From NCBI GenBank assembly GCA_050084515.1, contig CM114272.1:29698001-29762000 (forward strand): 64,000 bases of DNA. The letters run 5' to 3'. This document shows, piece by piece, positions 10,688 through 21,916 of the stretch (position 1 is the first letter of the stretch; each line of letters opens with the position of its first letter). The DNA comes from Blasia pusilla (taxonomy: Eukaryota > Marchantiophyta > Marchantiopsida > Blasiales). A program made the translations under genes and the position numbers. The notes under the pieces are model-generated. The model worked only from the letters and a program-made list of their open reading frames with translations, had not been told where the DNA came from and made no database searches.

Positions 10688-11551
10688 GTGTTTCAGAGAG
10701 TCATGGATAGGATCTTGGTAGGTGTGGATTTTTCTAGGTGTTATATTGATGACATCGTAGTCTTTAGCGCCACGGTTGAAGAGCATGAGTGACATGTAGA
10801 GGAGATGTTTCGACTATTGCAATAAAATGGGCTGAAGCTACATCCAGGCAAGTGCAAGTTCTTCTACGACTAGATTGAGTACTTGGGTCATACGATATAT
10901 CTAGGTGGCCTTGGTGTGCAAGAAACCAAGGTAGAGGCTATTTCACACATTCCATGCCCTAAAGATGTGAGTCGAGTTTGTGCATCCATGGTATTGGAAA
11001 AATTCTATTGACATTACCTCAAGGGTTTCAGCTCGATTGGGAAGCCGATGATCTTGTTGACCAAGATGGATCAGGAGTGGCACTATGGGGATGAACTAGA
11101 GAGAGCATTTCAGATGCTCAAGGACAAATTGATGTCCACACCCATATTGAGGAGACCGATTTGGGGGGTTCTCTTCCAGTTATATACCAATTGGAGCACG
11201 TTGGGGCTTGGAGCCGTGCTCATCCAACATGACGATGATGGTAGAGAGTTTGTGGTGGCTTACACTAGTTTTTCAAACAACGCTGGAGAGGCAAAGTGAA
11301 GCTTGTATGAGGGTGAGTGCTTGGCTGCAATGTGGGTTGTCACACATTTCAGATGTTATCTATTCGGCAATCCCTTTATCATCATTACTGATCATCAGCC
11401 AGTTAAGTGGTTGATGGAGTCCCACAAGCTTACTGGGAAGCTTGCGAGGTGGGCTCTTATGTTGCACCAGTATGACTTCCAGGTGGTGCATAGACTTGGG
11501 ACGCTCAACCAAGATGCATATGGTTTGAGCCGTAATGCATACCCAAGCTAG
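10688..11551 (+). pseudogene. G2 reverse transcriptase (truncated) and RNase H
   Basis: The N-terminal half of RT is deleted. The remaining part starts at FQRVMDRILVGV and keeps the catalytic YIDDIVVFSATVEEHE motif (10,740). It continues through LHPGKCKF, the thumb and connection, to RNase H: LGLGAVLIQHDDDGREFVVAY, LYEGECLAAMWVVTHFRCYL, and TDHQPVKWL with the third acidic site. The element's polymerase copies RNA to DNA, and RNase H removes the template. At least six stops, for example at 10,790 and 10,826, interrupt the frame. Compared with G3 about 640 bp is missing, including the first RT Asp. Confidence 0.85.
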
Positions 11552-11829
11552 GAAGATGTGACAAGAGCTCATTGCCATGGTGAGAGTGATAAGGAGTTGG
11601 TGCCAAGATGGCATGCGTCAATCTATTTGGGCTTGTTGGCTATGGAGAGCCAAATTGCTGAGACTTTGATGGCGAGGTCTGATGGAGAGTCCTTAGATCT
11701 AGAGGCCTGTGAGGAGACGACAGGTGGCCGAGACATTCACGACGATTGAGTGGTCTTGGAGTACCTGTGTACTGGCAACTTCACAAGCACACTGGGTGCT
11801 AGAGAGCGGGATCGGATCCTACAGCGAGC

Positions 11830-12607
11830 CAGATGGTTCGGTGAGAGGGGACACATGTGTTACGAGTGTGGGAGGATGGTAGAGTGCGTGTAGTGCCTCA
11901 TCCTTTGCAGAGAGTATGTTTGGTGCATCATGCTTACAAGGAGTTGGGTCATTTTGGAGTGAAGCGGACATACAACTTGCTCTAGATTCAGTATTGGTGG
12001 CAAGGCATGCAGATTGACGTTTAGTAGTTTGTTTCTAGATGCATGGTGTGTGATGGAATCCGAGCATCGTTCATTGCTCCAACTCCACAGTTGCATCCAC
12101 TTCCAATCATGGGTTTATGTTATAGATGGAGTTTGGATTTTGCAGGACCTTTGCCTTTGACGGAGACCGTTATTGTTGGCCTTTGCACTTCTCGGAGTGG
12201 CATTTGGTTGCATTGCCGACAAAGCGTTGAGGGATAGCGTATGAGTGCTAAGTAATTATGGCACACCAGCTGAGGTGTTGACTGACCACGGTATAGAGTT
12301 TCGTGAGGAGTTTCACGCCTTGTGTGATGAGGCACTGATGGACCACCGCACTACTTTGCGAGATCATCTTGAGGCGGATGGACTAGCGGAGCGGGTTGTG
12401 AAGATGGTGAAGAGAGGACTACGCAAGTATGGCTTGTAGAGAGGTAACCTAGGAGATTGGGACCTCTAGTTGCCATGGTTTGCGATGGGATACAGATTCA
12501 ACACGTAGGCATCCTTAGCGTCTTTCTCACCGTACTTGCTTTTGTATGGCCAAGAGCCAGATTTACCTACGGCCATTCGTCGAGATGTTGGTGAGGTGTT
12601 GAACCTA
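11830..12607 (+). pseudogene. G2 integrase
   Basis: The zinc-binding part is readable as HHAYKELGHFGVKRTY with a downstream C-x2-C pair (CMVCD). The catalytic core shows LDFAGPLPL (first Asp), GTPAEVLTDHGIEF (second Asp) and HLEADGLAERVV (Glu), i.e. DDE. Frames change between blocks and stops occur. The sequence breaks off after the GEVLN block, where G1 and G3 continue to the PHD finger. Integrase would join the element DNA to the host chromosome, which for this family fits a 4-5-bp target duplication. Confidence 0.85.
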
Positions 12608-13076
12608 GCTAACTATCTTGCACATACACTTCGATGTCACCAAACATAGACACAAACACGCACGATCCCATGCTAACTCATGGCATCCAAACAAGGAGAC
12701 AAGAAGTACCAAAATATCTCCAAAAAAATAACATCCGATCTCTCTCATAACACCATAGTTCTCACCTGTGTGCACTCTCATATGTCTCTCTCAATGTCAA
12801 ACCAAATCCACTCTCCTAATGAGAGGCTTGGGTTACACACACAAGGCAAGCAAGACCATAGCTCTGCCGCCTCATGCCAAGATGCTCAACAAAGAGAGAA
12901 TGAGCTCTCAAGCCCTCTCTCCATGAGGTATACCCCTCCCCTCTCCCAAGCTCTCTCCATGATAACCTATGCTCCCAAGTACCATTTTGAGTATATGATC
13001 AACTTTATATTTCTGGTAAGTAGCCCTTGACCTCCTACATCACGTCAAGAGCCAAGGAGGTGACTTGGAAGCTAGA
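12608..13076. repeat. folded-back A/B repeat block at the G2/G1 junction
   Basis: From about 12,630 to 12,721 the sequence is a diverged B in minus orientation. It continues at 12,722 directly into the 3' end of A (minus), up to 12,977. There it flips, and 12,978-13,076 is the middle of A in plus orientation. G1 RT sequence resumes at 13,077. The minus part independently shows the A-then-B order seen at the 3' end of G1 (1,883/1,882). The block marks a rearrangement in which RNase H and integrase of G1 and the 3' end of G2 were lost. Confidence 0.7.
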
Positions 13077-14309
13077 AGTTTGCCAATCCCATGAATGCAC
13101 AAACTCGACTCACATCTGTAGGGCTTGGAATGCGTGAAATAGCCTCTATCTTTGTCTATTGCACACCAAGGCCCTTGGGTATATTGTATGACCCAAGTAC
13201 TCAATCTGGTTGTAGAAGAACTTGCACTTTCTTGAATGTAGCTTCAACCCATGTAACTGCAATCATCGAAATACCTCCTCTAGATGTCGCTCATGCTCTT
13301 GAACGGTGGCGCTAAAGACTACGATGCCATCAATATAACACCTAGCAAAATCCAAACCTGCCAAGATCCTATCCATGACCCTCTAAAACTCATCCGGGGC
13401 ATTCTTTAATCCGAATGGTAAGAACCGTTAGTGGTACAAGCAATCCTTCCCGTGAGGATCGATGCCCCAAAATGTTATCTTTTACTTGTCCTCCAATCTG
13501 ATAAGAAATTGATAGTATCCGACTGAAAGATCTAACAAACTGAAGACCTTTGCATGCCCAGTAGCATCAAAGATCTCCTCAAGAGTGGGCATGGCATACC
13601 TATTGGACTTTGTTTGCCGATTGATAGGTCGGTAATCCCCACATATCTGCCTATGTGTCCACTTGTCATGCACATCCTTCTTGGCGGGCATGACAGTGGC
13701 ACATGCATACTCCCCATACGACATCTCCACTAGTCCTCCTCCAACCAAGTCCTAGATCCTACTCTGAATCAGAGCCCTCTCCATGTCACTGTACCTGTAG
13801 GGTCGTCGGAAGATTGACGTGTCACTCGACAACTCAATGCGGATCCCTGGACCCTTCAGCGTACCCAAATCATGCATACTAAATACAAAACAACTCCTAT
13901 AACCCCTAAGGAATTGGTGTATCTAGCACTGCTCTCCTCTTGTCAACTTAAGGCCCATATCTGGCTCCCAAGTCTCCATCATAACTACAATAGGACTCTC
14001 CGGCGTGGGTATCGGTGGCTGCTATGATGCAACCCCATCTCGAACAACAAAACTCGACTGCTCCCCTACAGCGAATTGCAAAATGGAACATGTGCAGTAC
14101 CCGGAACCACGCTCGATGCTGTGGCTACCATCTCCTCGCGTACCTGCAAAATATCCCAAGAAGTCCAAGGGTGTCTCTCCCAATTACTCTTGGTATGTCG
14201 ATCTCCTCGGGTCTCGCCCTCAGCCATTTCCTCAACCGCCTCGGTAGGCATGGGGCTCACCAACGCAACTAGTGTGATTTGTCAAATCCTTAAATGACCC
14301 TGCTCAGCT
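13077..14309 (-). pseudogene. G1 reverse transcriptase (partial)
   Basis: The minus strand shows the RT of G1 from the linker after the methyltransferase to the connection domain: LVEMSYGEYACATVMPAKKD, ICGDYRPINRQT, then AKVFSLLDLSVGYYQF (first catalytic Asp), FLPFGLKNAP, and YIDGIVVFSATVQEHERHLE. The catalytic YIDD has become YIDG (near 13,340), so the second Asp of the pair is lost. The sequence stops at 13,077, in the block FMGLANFY of the family. Stops and a frameshift are present. Confidence 0.85.
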
Positions 14310-15240
14310 TCTCCTAAGCTGAAAATCCATGTCAAGTAGTTCAGGTCCATCACTTGACCCAAGACATGACGTCGTGATGCCTCTGATAGTGACGATACTA
14401 CCGTCACTCCTATGGGGAATCCCATCGCTCGCTCTCACTCATCAGCGTTGGGATCCACCGAGCTCTGTACATGGTTATCCCAAACCAAGCTAGGTCTAGC
14501 CTCCTTGAATGCATAGGAAGCGGGAAAACTCACCAAGGTTTCTCGTGGCAAGCCAATCCTGTTGACTACATTCAACGGCCCGATTATCTAGCCTCACTTC
14601 CTGTGATTGACGGCCCGGATCCAATATAGAATCCACCAACAATTTGGAGGGGCACTCCACTCTTGCATATGCCCTCTGCAACACCTCGTGTGGTACCAAG
14701 CTGGTCTACCAATGACGCAGGCGATGTGCTCGTGAACCCATACTTGACGTATTGAAAAAAATTATCGAGCCGATCCATGCACGCACCTGATGTGCACTTG
14801 TCACCACACAAGACCTCGAATCGCCCAAAATTGCTACATTCTCTAGAATTTATGTTGGACGATGAGACTGATGCTCCTAGATCCACATCATCTCCCAAAA
14901 CAACCAGGACCAAGAGTCAGCTAATCCGCTATCCCATCCAACACTCGACTAGCCCTAACATGGCCAACCAGCAATGACCAAGTCTATGATCCCTACCCAC
15001 TCCAAGTCCTGCGCCCCCAACAATGAAATGTCCCTCGGTAGGGAATTGTGGTAACCCTGAATGGCGGAAGCAGACAACAAGTCGGGAAAACACAGGCGTA
15101 ACTACGCCACATGGTGAAGTGAAGCGATCCTTGCAACATCATCAATCTCCACATACACTTACTGCTGCATGCACCCTCCAGCCTACAAAATAGCAACTAA
15201 CCAAGTGTTGAACCCTCCAAAGAGATCCAACACCCAAATA
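14310..15240 (-). pseudogene. G1 C5-cytosine DNA methyltransferase domain
   Basis: The same domain as in G2 and G3, read on the minus strand. Motif I is VLDLFGGFNT near 15,230. Motif IV is DLVIAGWPC followed by a stop where G2 has Q (about 14,965). Motif VI is ILENVAILGDSRS, and the family sequence TSAHQVRAW follows. The DPGRQSQEVRLDNRAV target-recognition stretch and ERAMGFPIGV near 14,420 complete it. Several CAG-to-TAG type stops make it inactive. Its place between protease and RT confirms that the domain is a fixed part of the family and not a chance insertion. Confidence 0.85.
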
Positions 15241-15386
15241 CCCTTCTCTAGGATGCACCATACAATCGGGATGGTGTCCAAAGGGGTCATAGCAGCACTC
15301 CTGCCTACATGGGGTTCCTCTGACCCGCCACACTCTAGTGCAAACATCTTGCTTCACGCAATCTACACATGCCTAGTGGGTAAGCC

Positions 15387-16196
15387 TCAAAGCTCCTCAA
15401 TCGAGCCCCAAAGCGACACCTCTCCTCCACTGACTGATGCGGCTACCATGACACTCCTCTCCATAGAAATGTCAAGAACAGGAGTATCCTCTGCATGGAC
15501 ATGTCCCTCAATCAAATCACTAGGCCAAGTGATGGCACAGCTAAATGTTGCTAAGGTCGCTATCTCTCCTCCCTGTCGCTCGATCACATCACCTGTGAAT
15601 CAAACGGGTGATGAGCTAAGACGCCCATCACCTGACTGCCATCCTGGTTTGTAGGATGCTGACTCCTCCCAGTAATCCAGGGAAAACCCCATTGGATATA
15701 ATACTGGTCCACCAACTAAGACGTCGTAGGACTGTACGTTAGTCACTATCGCCTTGGCTCGCACCACGAACTCATTTGTAGGATGTCTTGGGCGAATCCT
15801 CACCATGACCTCCTATCGGGTGATATAGTGTAAGGTTCTCGCTCCACCTAAGGATGTCTGTATCCGGAATGGACAACGCTCCACATCGCCTCTCATCAAG
15901 CCCAATCCTCTAAATGATGCTTTCCCCAACATTAGGGGTTGCGCTCCTGAATCCAACAAGATGCGGTACGGACTAAAAGCTCTATCTCTTGGACTCACCA
16001 ACTAGAAGACCTCTCCCTGGTTATTCAGCAACACAACACTAGGACAAGCAATGGCACGCTCTATCGCGGGTCTCGCCGGCATCTCCGGCATCCTAGCAGC
16101 CGTAGCCTGCCATGAATCTGACATGGACGGCCCGAGCATCCGCTCCAAGGGCAGGTCCATCACCTCCTCTGCAATCACCTCCAACTCCATGCTCAC
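15387..16196 (-). pseudogene. G1 aspartic protease region
   Basis: One reading frame on the minus strand covers 16,196 to 15,387 with three stops. It reads MSMELEVIAEEVMDLPLERM, then SVVLLNNQGEVF, then the active-site motif RILLDSGAQPLMLGKASF (about 15,940), then FVVRAKAIVTNVQSYDVLVG and MGFSLDYWEESAS. DSGA is the standard retropepsin motif. The sequence after the protease, up to motif I of the methyltransferase, includes EDTPVLDISMERSVMVAASV and is conserved in all three copies, so it is probably a real linker domain of unknown role. Confidence 0.8.
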
Positions 16197-16879
16197 ATAG
16201 CGTAGGGGCCAACAGAAAAGGGCGTACCTCCCAACGTCATAACATCAGAAGCAGTAAACAGCGGAGCACGGTACACCATCGTGGCCGCCCCCAACATCGT
16301 ACTCGACACATGCTCCTCTTGAGCATCAGCAACATGAGTCATTGCACTCGCTTCTACCATCGCCCTTTGTGCCTACACACCAATAATATCACCAACTTTC
16401 TGGGAACTCTGATCATGACTCATCGATGGGGTCCTCATCGCCTCGGAGAACGTGAAGGATTAAGGAAGTCTGGTCTGTTTCCTGGCTTTCCCTTGCAGTG
16501 GATCCAACTTTGCGGCAACTCCACACGTCACAATTACGGCGACCTCCATGTGGGCAACCCCGCACATCCAACCAGGATCCTCCATATTTGTGGCTGCTCC
16601 ATATGATGTCGATGCGACGGATCCGACATCGGGTAACCTCAATGCCATAGCGGCAATATGCTCCTATAGCTGTTGTATCTGAGTAGCCATCCTGGCCTCA
16701 CGCCCTGCGTCTCCCTTGACGCGTCTAGGACTCTACCTCCTCCACGGACAACTCCACCACCCTATCGGGCAACTCCAGCTCCTCGTTTCCCAAGGGGACC
16801 ATCTAGTGCACAACCTCTAGGCTCATGCGGACCGGCAATTGGCTCTGGTGCCCTCTCTGGCCCTCGGTCTGCACGTAAC

Positions 16880-18134
16880 TCAGGGTGTAAATTGAAACAT
16901 CTGGCGCGAGTGTGACCATACCTTTGACAATAGTCACACTGATAACCTCCTGGTAGAGCACCATCTCCTCCTTCATGCAGAGGCACACGTCCATGACCCT
17001 GATGAGTGCAATCGTGCTGATGATGGGCTCCATCACATGACCAACAAGTAATCATAGGCGGCTGCTATTGAGCCGTATATGAAGGCGCAGGTCTCTGTGG
17101 CACAGCCTCCTGGTATCCTCCTTGAGCTCGTGGTGCCACAGTTGAGCTATCTCGGAGTCCACGTTGCTGCACTAGTGGTGCAGACAATCATGATTGCTCT
17201 CGCCCAGAACCCATGGTGGCTACAATCTCCTCCGCCATATTACGCTCAATGTTCTCGGGGATCCTAAAAACATCTCTCAAGGTAGGGAAGGTGTTTATAA
17301 GAAGCACCCCCTCCCGCACCCATGTCCGTAGGGTCCGGTCCAGCATCGCGTACCATGATTGGATAGCTTGAGCCTCTGTCACCCCTTGAGTGATGTTGAT
17401 CAATCGGCGGAAGCGAGTGTAAGCCTCACGCAAACTCTCACCCGGGCACCTCTAGAAGTCTTGGATGCTCCGCAACTTCTCCGTCTGTACCACTTGGTAA
17501 CTCGCCCTCAACTCAGCGAAGAACTCAGCCACAAGGTTGAACCTCGGACGAACCCGACTAGACGGTGCAACTGCTCCAATGCAAGTGACCCCTCCTAAAA
17601 TATCACTTGTGGAAGAGGAAGGAGCCTCTCGTGACTCCTCCTCCTCCTCCTCTGGGAATGGCCCCGTCCATGACACATAGTGTGGGTCATAGTAGAGTGG
17701 CCATGTCTCAATCTCTTGGGCATATCTATGGGAGAACTCATGGTAATTGTCCATGGCGCCCCCTCTAAATGCTGGAACATACCATTCCATGTTGTAAACG
17801 GGTTGAACTCTCTAGAGTTCCTAGCCCGTTATGAGTCAACACCAACCCCAATGAGGTTGTGTAGCTCTATAGTGCATACAACACCCAAAAACCTACGTGA
17901 TCCTCTACCCCAATCATCAATGTCGTACGCCCAACTGGTGGGACCACGCAATGTGTACGATGGATCACTAACACACTCCTCTACATGCTCTCCCTTGTCT
18001 GAAGACAAAACAAAAGAAAATCAAGGTGGTCTCTCACGTGAAGATCCTCGAAACCTCACAGCCCTGCGGGTAAACCCTCCAGAGCTACTCTCAGGTCCAT
18101 TACCTCGCCTCTCAAAATCCCAAAAGGATGCCAT
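16880..18134 (-). pseudogene. G1 gag with two zinc knuckles
   Basis: The start ATG at 18,134 matches that of G3. The N-terminal part is Ser/Arg-rich, followed by MDNYHEFSHRYAQEIETW (17,452-17,790), the capsid region FNLVAEFFAELRASYQVVQ, and REAYTRFRRLINITQGV (17,188-17,433). The knuckles are CWSCDGAHHQHDC and CDYCQRYGHTRARC (16,880-17,055). The two-knuckle arrangement and the capsid motif are typical of plant Ty3/gypsy gag. Stops separate the blocks. A spacer of about 700 bp between the knuckles and the protease holds no motif I recognise. Confidence 0.75.
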
Positions 18135-19805
18135 AATGGCCCTTGTGCTCCTCTCACACGATCACTCTCAATCTCGCGAGTAATCCCTCAATCACTCTTA
18201 CTAAACATGCGGCACTCAATCTACACTCTCTCACTGAGATGTGTGGTCTGCGGCAACAAGCAGCGTGGTGCGGCAAATCAACTTATCTATCGTCTCATCG
18301 AAAAACCATCCTCAACTCTGGACATCCATCATCCTCATCCCACACAATTCTATGTCCCTTAAACCCATACATCATTGATGCTCTGAGCATCAGCACAAAA
18401 CCCAATATCCCAAATAACTTCCCAATACCCGGAAAATCCCTCACAAGAGACCAAAATGGGTAACCTGAAAATAATGTCAATGTCGCTCCTCGGCAACTGC
18501 AAATCTCGACCCCAACTTGGTCGTGAAGACAACTCCTCCAATGAGCAAGTCGTACTCCTCTCATACTGACGTTGCTCAAACCTCCTCGATGTGCGGTGTA
18601 GGTCGAGCGGTCCGATGCGGCACTGGCGGTACGAAACGGCTACAAAATGCACCGCACTCAGGAATGGGGTGTGGCACTCGGTGGCATAACCTCCTCAATC
18701 AGAAACTCACACGCTCTGCTCCTTACTGAAGGAGCGGCTCCGCAATCAAGACGGTGCGGTGCGACCACGAGCGGCACGACGCGGCAATCGGCGGTGCGTT
18801 ACGGCTATGGGCATCATGTCACGGTACTCGATCGTTGTTGAGCGGCTACCAATCACAACATAGCAGCATGAAATAAAAAGTCAAACACCATAACCCGAGG
18901 TCACCTGCCATCACTGGTTGATGACGAAATTGCGATGATAGTGGCGGCCAAAACAAAGTACGTGGTGGCAGTGCAAGTCAGAGAATCACCGGTCATCGTG
19001 CAAGATCCTCCACTCTGTAATGGCGGTAATGGCAACCAAGGGTGGACAACAGCCGAACGCGGCTCTGAGCAGCGCTAGACGGCAGCGGCAGCCGCTAATG
19101 GATGGTGGACGGTAGACGGTGATGGTGACAGTTGACCATTGATGATTGAAGGTGATGGTGGACCATTGACGATGAGGGTTGATTTTTGACGGTGATGGTT
19201 GACCATTGACGGTGACTATGACGGCGATGGCCGCCACCGACGCGGCGGCTGGCTTAGGGTTTGAACAATTTAACCCTAAAAACTGCCTAGCAATGGCAGT
19301 TTTGCAAGATTAACCATAACGTTTTGTTGGCAACTCCAAATTGCACATTGTCTATTGCACAGCGTGCACAGCTTCACGATCTACGATGGCGTCAAAAAAT
19401 ATTTTGATCCGAAGATTCCAATAAAAACTGACGGGGATTGTCGTAAGGCCCAATGTCTCTTTCTCCTACACAACATTCGGTAACGCTTCCGCGCTGATTT
19501 CTCCCAAGAAAAATCTAAAACCTATGAGAACACAAATTTGAAAGCTACATGATGCTCTTGAGAGCACCAGCATGGAGCAATCCGCTCCCATTCTCAATTC
19601 TTATCAAAAATTGGGCAGCACTTCCGCGTGCCACTCTCCCTTATAAAATATCAGCAAAGCAAAACAGCAAACTCGCACGGCTCTTGCTCCGGTGAGCATT
19701 CCCATGAGCCATGAAGCAGGGAACACGGTCCCCCAACGTGCACAAAACATCAAGCAACCAACGAGCTCTCCTATGAAGCTCTCTCACTCACTCCTTCTCT
19801 CTTTG
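18135..19805 (-). other. G1 untranslated leader
   Basis: This is the counterpart of the G2 leader in minus orientation, with the same TCAACCATCACC-type repeats (19,090-19,220) and CG-rich GCCGC units (18,600-18,840). No conserved open frame is seen. Confidence 0.6.
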
Positions 19806-20310
19806 TAAATCAAGATCCAATCTCTCTCACAACACCATAGTTCTCAAATGTGTGCACTCTCACATGTCTCTCTCAATGTCAAACCAAACCCACTCTCCTA
19901 ATGAAAGGCTTGGATTACACACACAAGGCAAGCAAGACCATAGTTCCGCTGTCTCATGCCAAGAGGTTCCACAAAAAGAGATCAAGCTCTCTCTCCTTGA
20001 GGTATATCCCTTCCCTCCCCAAGCTCAATGGTAACCTAAGCTCCCAAGTCACCTCCTTGACTCTTGACCTGATGTAGAAGGTCAAGGACCACTTACCAAA
20101 AAGGGAAAGTCGACCATATATATAGAATGGTACTTATCTAAAATAGTAAGTTCCTCAATATGGCTCCAAATGAGCCGAAACGAAGGGGAAGCCTGCTCTC
20201 TCAGGTTTTCCGGGACCTCAGCAAGTCATCCTCCATCTCTTGAGCCTATCCTCCACTACTCAAGAAGGCATTCTACTAGATCTTACCGATCTATCCTAAA
20301 AGACGTGATA
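19806..20310 (-). repeat. G1 terminal repeat A (5' copy, A1)
   Basis: On the minus strand the repeat starts TATCACGTCTTTTAGG (consensus TGTCACG, so TG has become TA) and ends GATTTA, followed by the leader CAAAGAGAG. It is 505 bp. The copia target lies directly outside, with the TAGT duplication. Confidence 0.85.
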
Positions 20311-20900
20311 TAGTAGAACTATATCTCCTAGACACTCCATTGAAGAGATCTTGAAATGAGCAGCCAAAGGAGTGTTCACTAACTTTGCATCATCCATGCC
20401 AAAATATGTTGAAATCTTCTTAATATATTTCCTTTGAGACATCCATATATGTTTCTTCCTATCCCTGGAACCCTTTGTGCCCTATTTGTCCTTCATATCA
20501 AAATCTTTACTAAGTTGCATCTTTAGTTTATTAATGTTAGACATATCTACTACAACAATCAACATATTGTCATTGAAAACAATTGATACCAAGATGATAT
20601 AACAAAATAAATTCTCCAACTTCTTGAAGTACATATAACCATTCACTCTTTATATAGCTTTTCTTGGTCATAAAAGCATCAAACTTTTTGTACTATTGTG
20701 TGGGACTTTGTTTTAGTCCATGGAGCTACTTCTTCAATTTGCACACAAGGTATTATTTTCCTTGGATCTTGGAACTTTTTTCTGGAATGCAGAGTGATTT
20801 CCTCTTCTAATTCTCCATGCAAAAAATATTTGTGATATCTAACTACTCTAGGTCCAATTTGTAGAATGCAAAAAATGGGTAAACATAGAGTCAGATTTAA
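20311..20900 (-). pseudogene. Ty1/copia reverse transcriptase, 5' part (split copy)
   Basis: The minus strand reads HGELEEEITLHSRKKFQDP, matching the copia RT block that follows the first catalytic Asp. It goes on to a damaged YVD region near 20,570, then a stretch like MSNINKLKMQLSKDFDMKD, then HIWMSQRKYIKKISTYFGM and KLVNTPLAAHFKIS, which ends at 20,311. The next block of the family, IPYVSG, begins at 1,750 on the same strand. Stops and frameshifts are frequent. The junction base pairs TAGT are present on both sides of the intervening gypsy element. Confidence 0.85.
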
Positions 20901-21916
20901 CACCGCAATCCCTAACACAAAAGGGATTAATTGTGAATCAATCCGATCTGGATTGATTCAAAATTAATGTGGATTGAGTAATTTCAACTCCGAGGATTTA
21001 ACACCCTTAGTAATTTTTCTTTCCAGAGTTTTGGAAGTCCACATTTACTTATCCTAGTAAATATCCAAGCAATGCACGGACTAATAATGAGTAATTTAAA
21101 CTACCCATAATTATAGTTAATTAAACTCGTTAAGGGCATATTTTTCTTCCAACTTGGGCATGTCTTTAAACTATTCTAATCCTCCCAAATTTTTTAGTTT
21201 CATACTCCAACCGTTGATGCTGAAGGAAGTCTTAAAAAATTGAAATTTTTGAAATGAATTTTTTTTTTTAATAATTATGACTATGAAGCAATAGATGTTG
21301 ATATGAAGGCCAATTTCCAAGTTATGGTTTTGCGAGCTTGGAAGACTCCGTAAATTCGGTAGTTTAATTATGGATGCAGACCATTCATTCCATGGTGATA
21401 TTGTGCAAGATTCAAGAATGTCAGACAACTTCCTTATTCTCAAATAGCAAAGAGCAAACCACGTAGGCAATATACAATTCCATAGACTCAAATTCTAGAG
21501 CTTCTTTTATTCAATTAGGCTCAACAATGGAAAATTTGTAATCTTGTGCTAAGGGTATGCATAGGATCACCATATCAAGCACTCTACTTTGACATGTATG
21601 ATAGTGCTATACCATAATATGGCTCTACTATTAGCTTCTAAAGTTGTTTGCCCATGTCTGGCCCAAGAGAGATGCTACTCTATCTATTAACCACAGATTG
21701 CCTCTCCAACGACTATTAATAACTCACATATTGCCATTTCCAACTTTGAATATTTCTCGTGCTTTAGCTCTATAACAACTCCATTGTCCCACATAGTTGG
21801 ATCATCAACTTTCTCTACTCCTTCAACTCCTTTCGATTCCTAACTCTGCAAAGATTTTTCCGAGCCAAGATCGAGCAAGTGAACTTGAACATCGAAGATA
21901 ATGTGGCAACTTGGAG
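20901..21916. other. AT-rich spacer next to the copia fragment
   Basis: The minus-strand sequence may include more of the decayed copia element, but I cannot follow a frame. An open frame at 21,171-21,491 (minus) has no recognisable motif. No RNA gene was seen. Confidence 0.5.

Larger units (their letters stand above)
3241..12607 (+). mobile_element. G2: Ty3/gypsy element with a cytosine methyltransferase domain (inner copy, plus strand)
   Basis: G2 starts with repeat A at 3,241, inside the integrase end of G1. It runs through leader, gag, zinc knuckles, protease, methyltransferase, RT/RNase H and integrase, and breaks off at about 12,607 in the sequence after the integrase core (GEVLN). No polypurine tract, B or A follows in its own orientation. 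The sequence passes instead into a folded-back block (12,608-13,076). Compared with G3 it has a deletion of about 640 bp in the RT at 10,688, a 120-bp inversion in gag, and a solo LTR inserted at 9,573. Confidence 0.85.
1755..20310 (-). mobile_element. G1: Ty3/gypsy element with a cytosine methyltransferase domain (outer copy, interrupted)
   Basis: G1 is a minus-strand element that starts with repeat A at 20,310 and ends with repeat B at 1,755. It is flanked by a 4-bp direct repeat TAGT (1,751-1,754 and 20,311-20,314), extendable to 5 bp ATAGT. The order on the minus strand is A1, leader, gag with zinc knuckles, protease, methyltransferase and RT, then a gap filled by G2 and a rearranged block, then the end of integrase with a PHD finger, polypurine tract, B1, A2 and B2. 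RNase H and most of integrase are missing at the G2 junction. Both ends sit inside one copia RT gene. Many stops make it non-autonomous. The assignment to Ty3/gypsy rests on the RT, on the DDE integrase of the sister copies, and on the RT-RNase H-integrase order. Confidence 0.85.
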
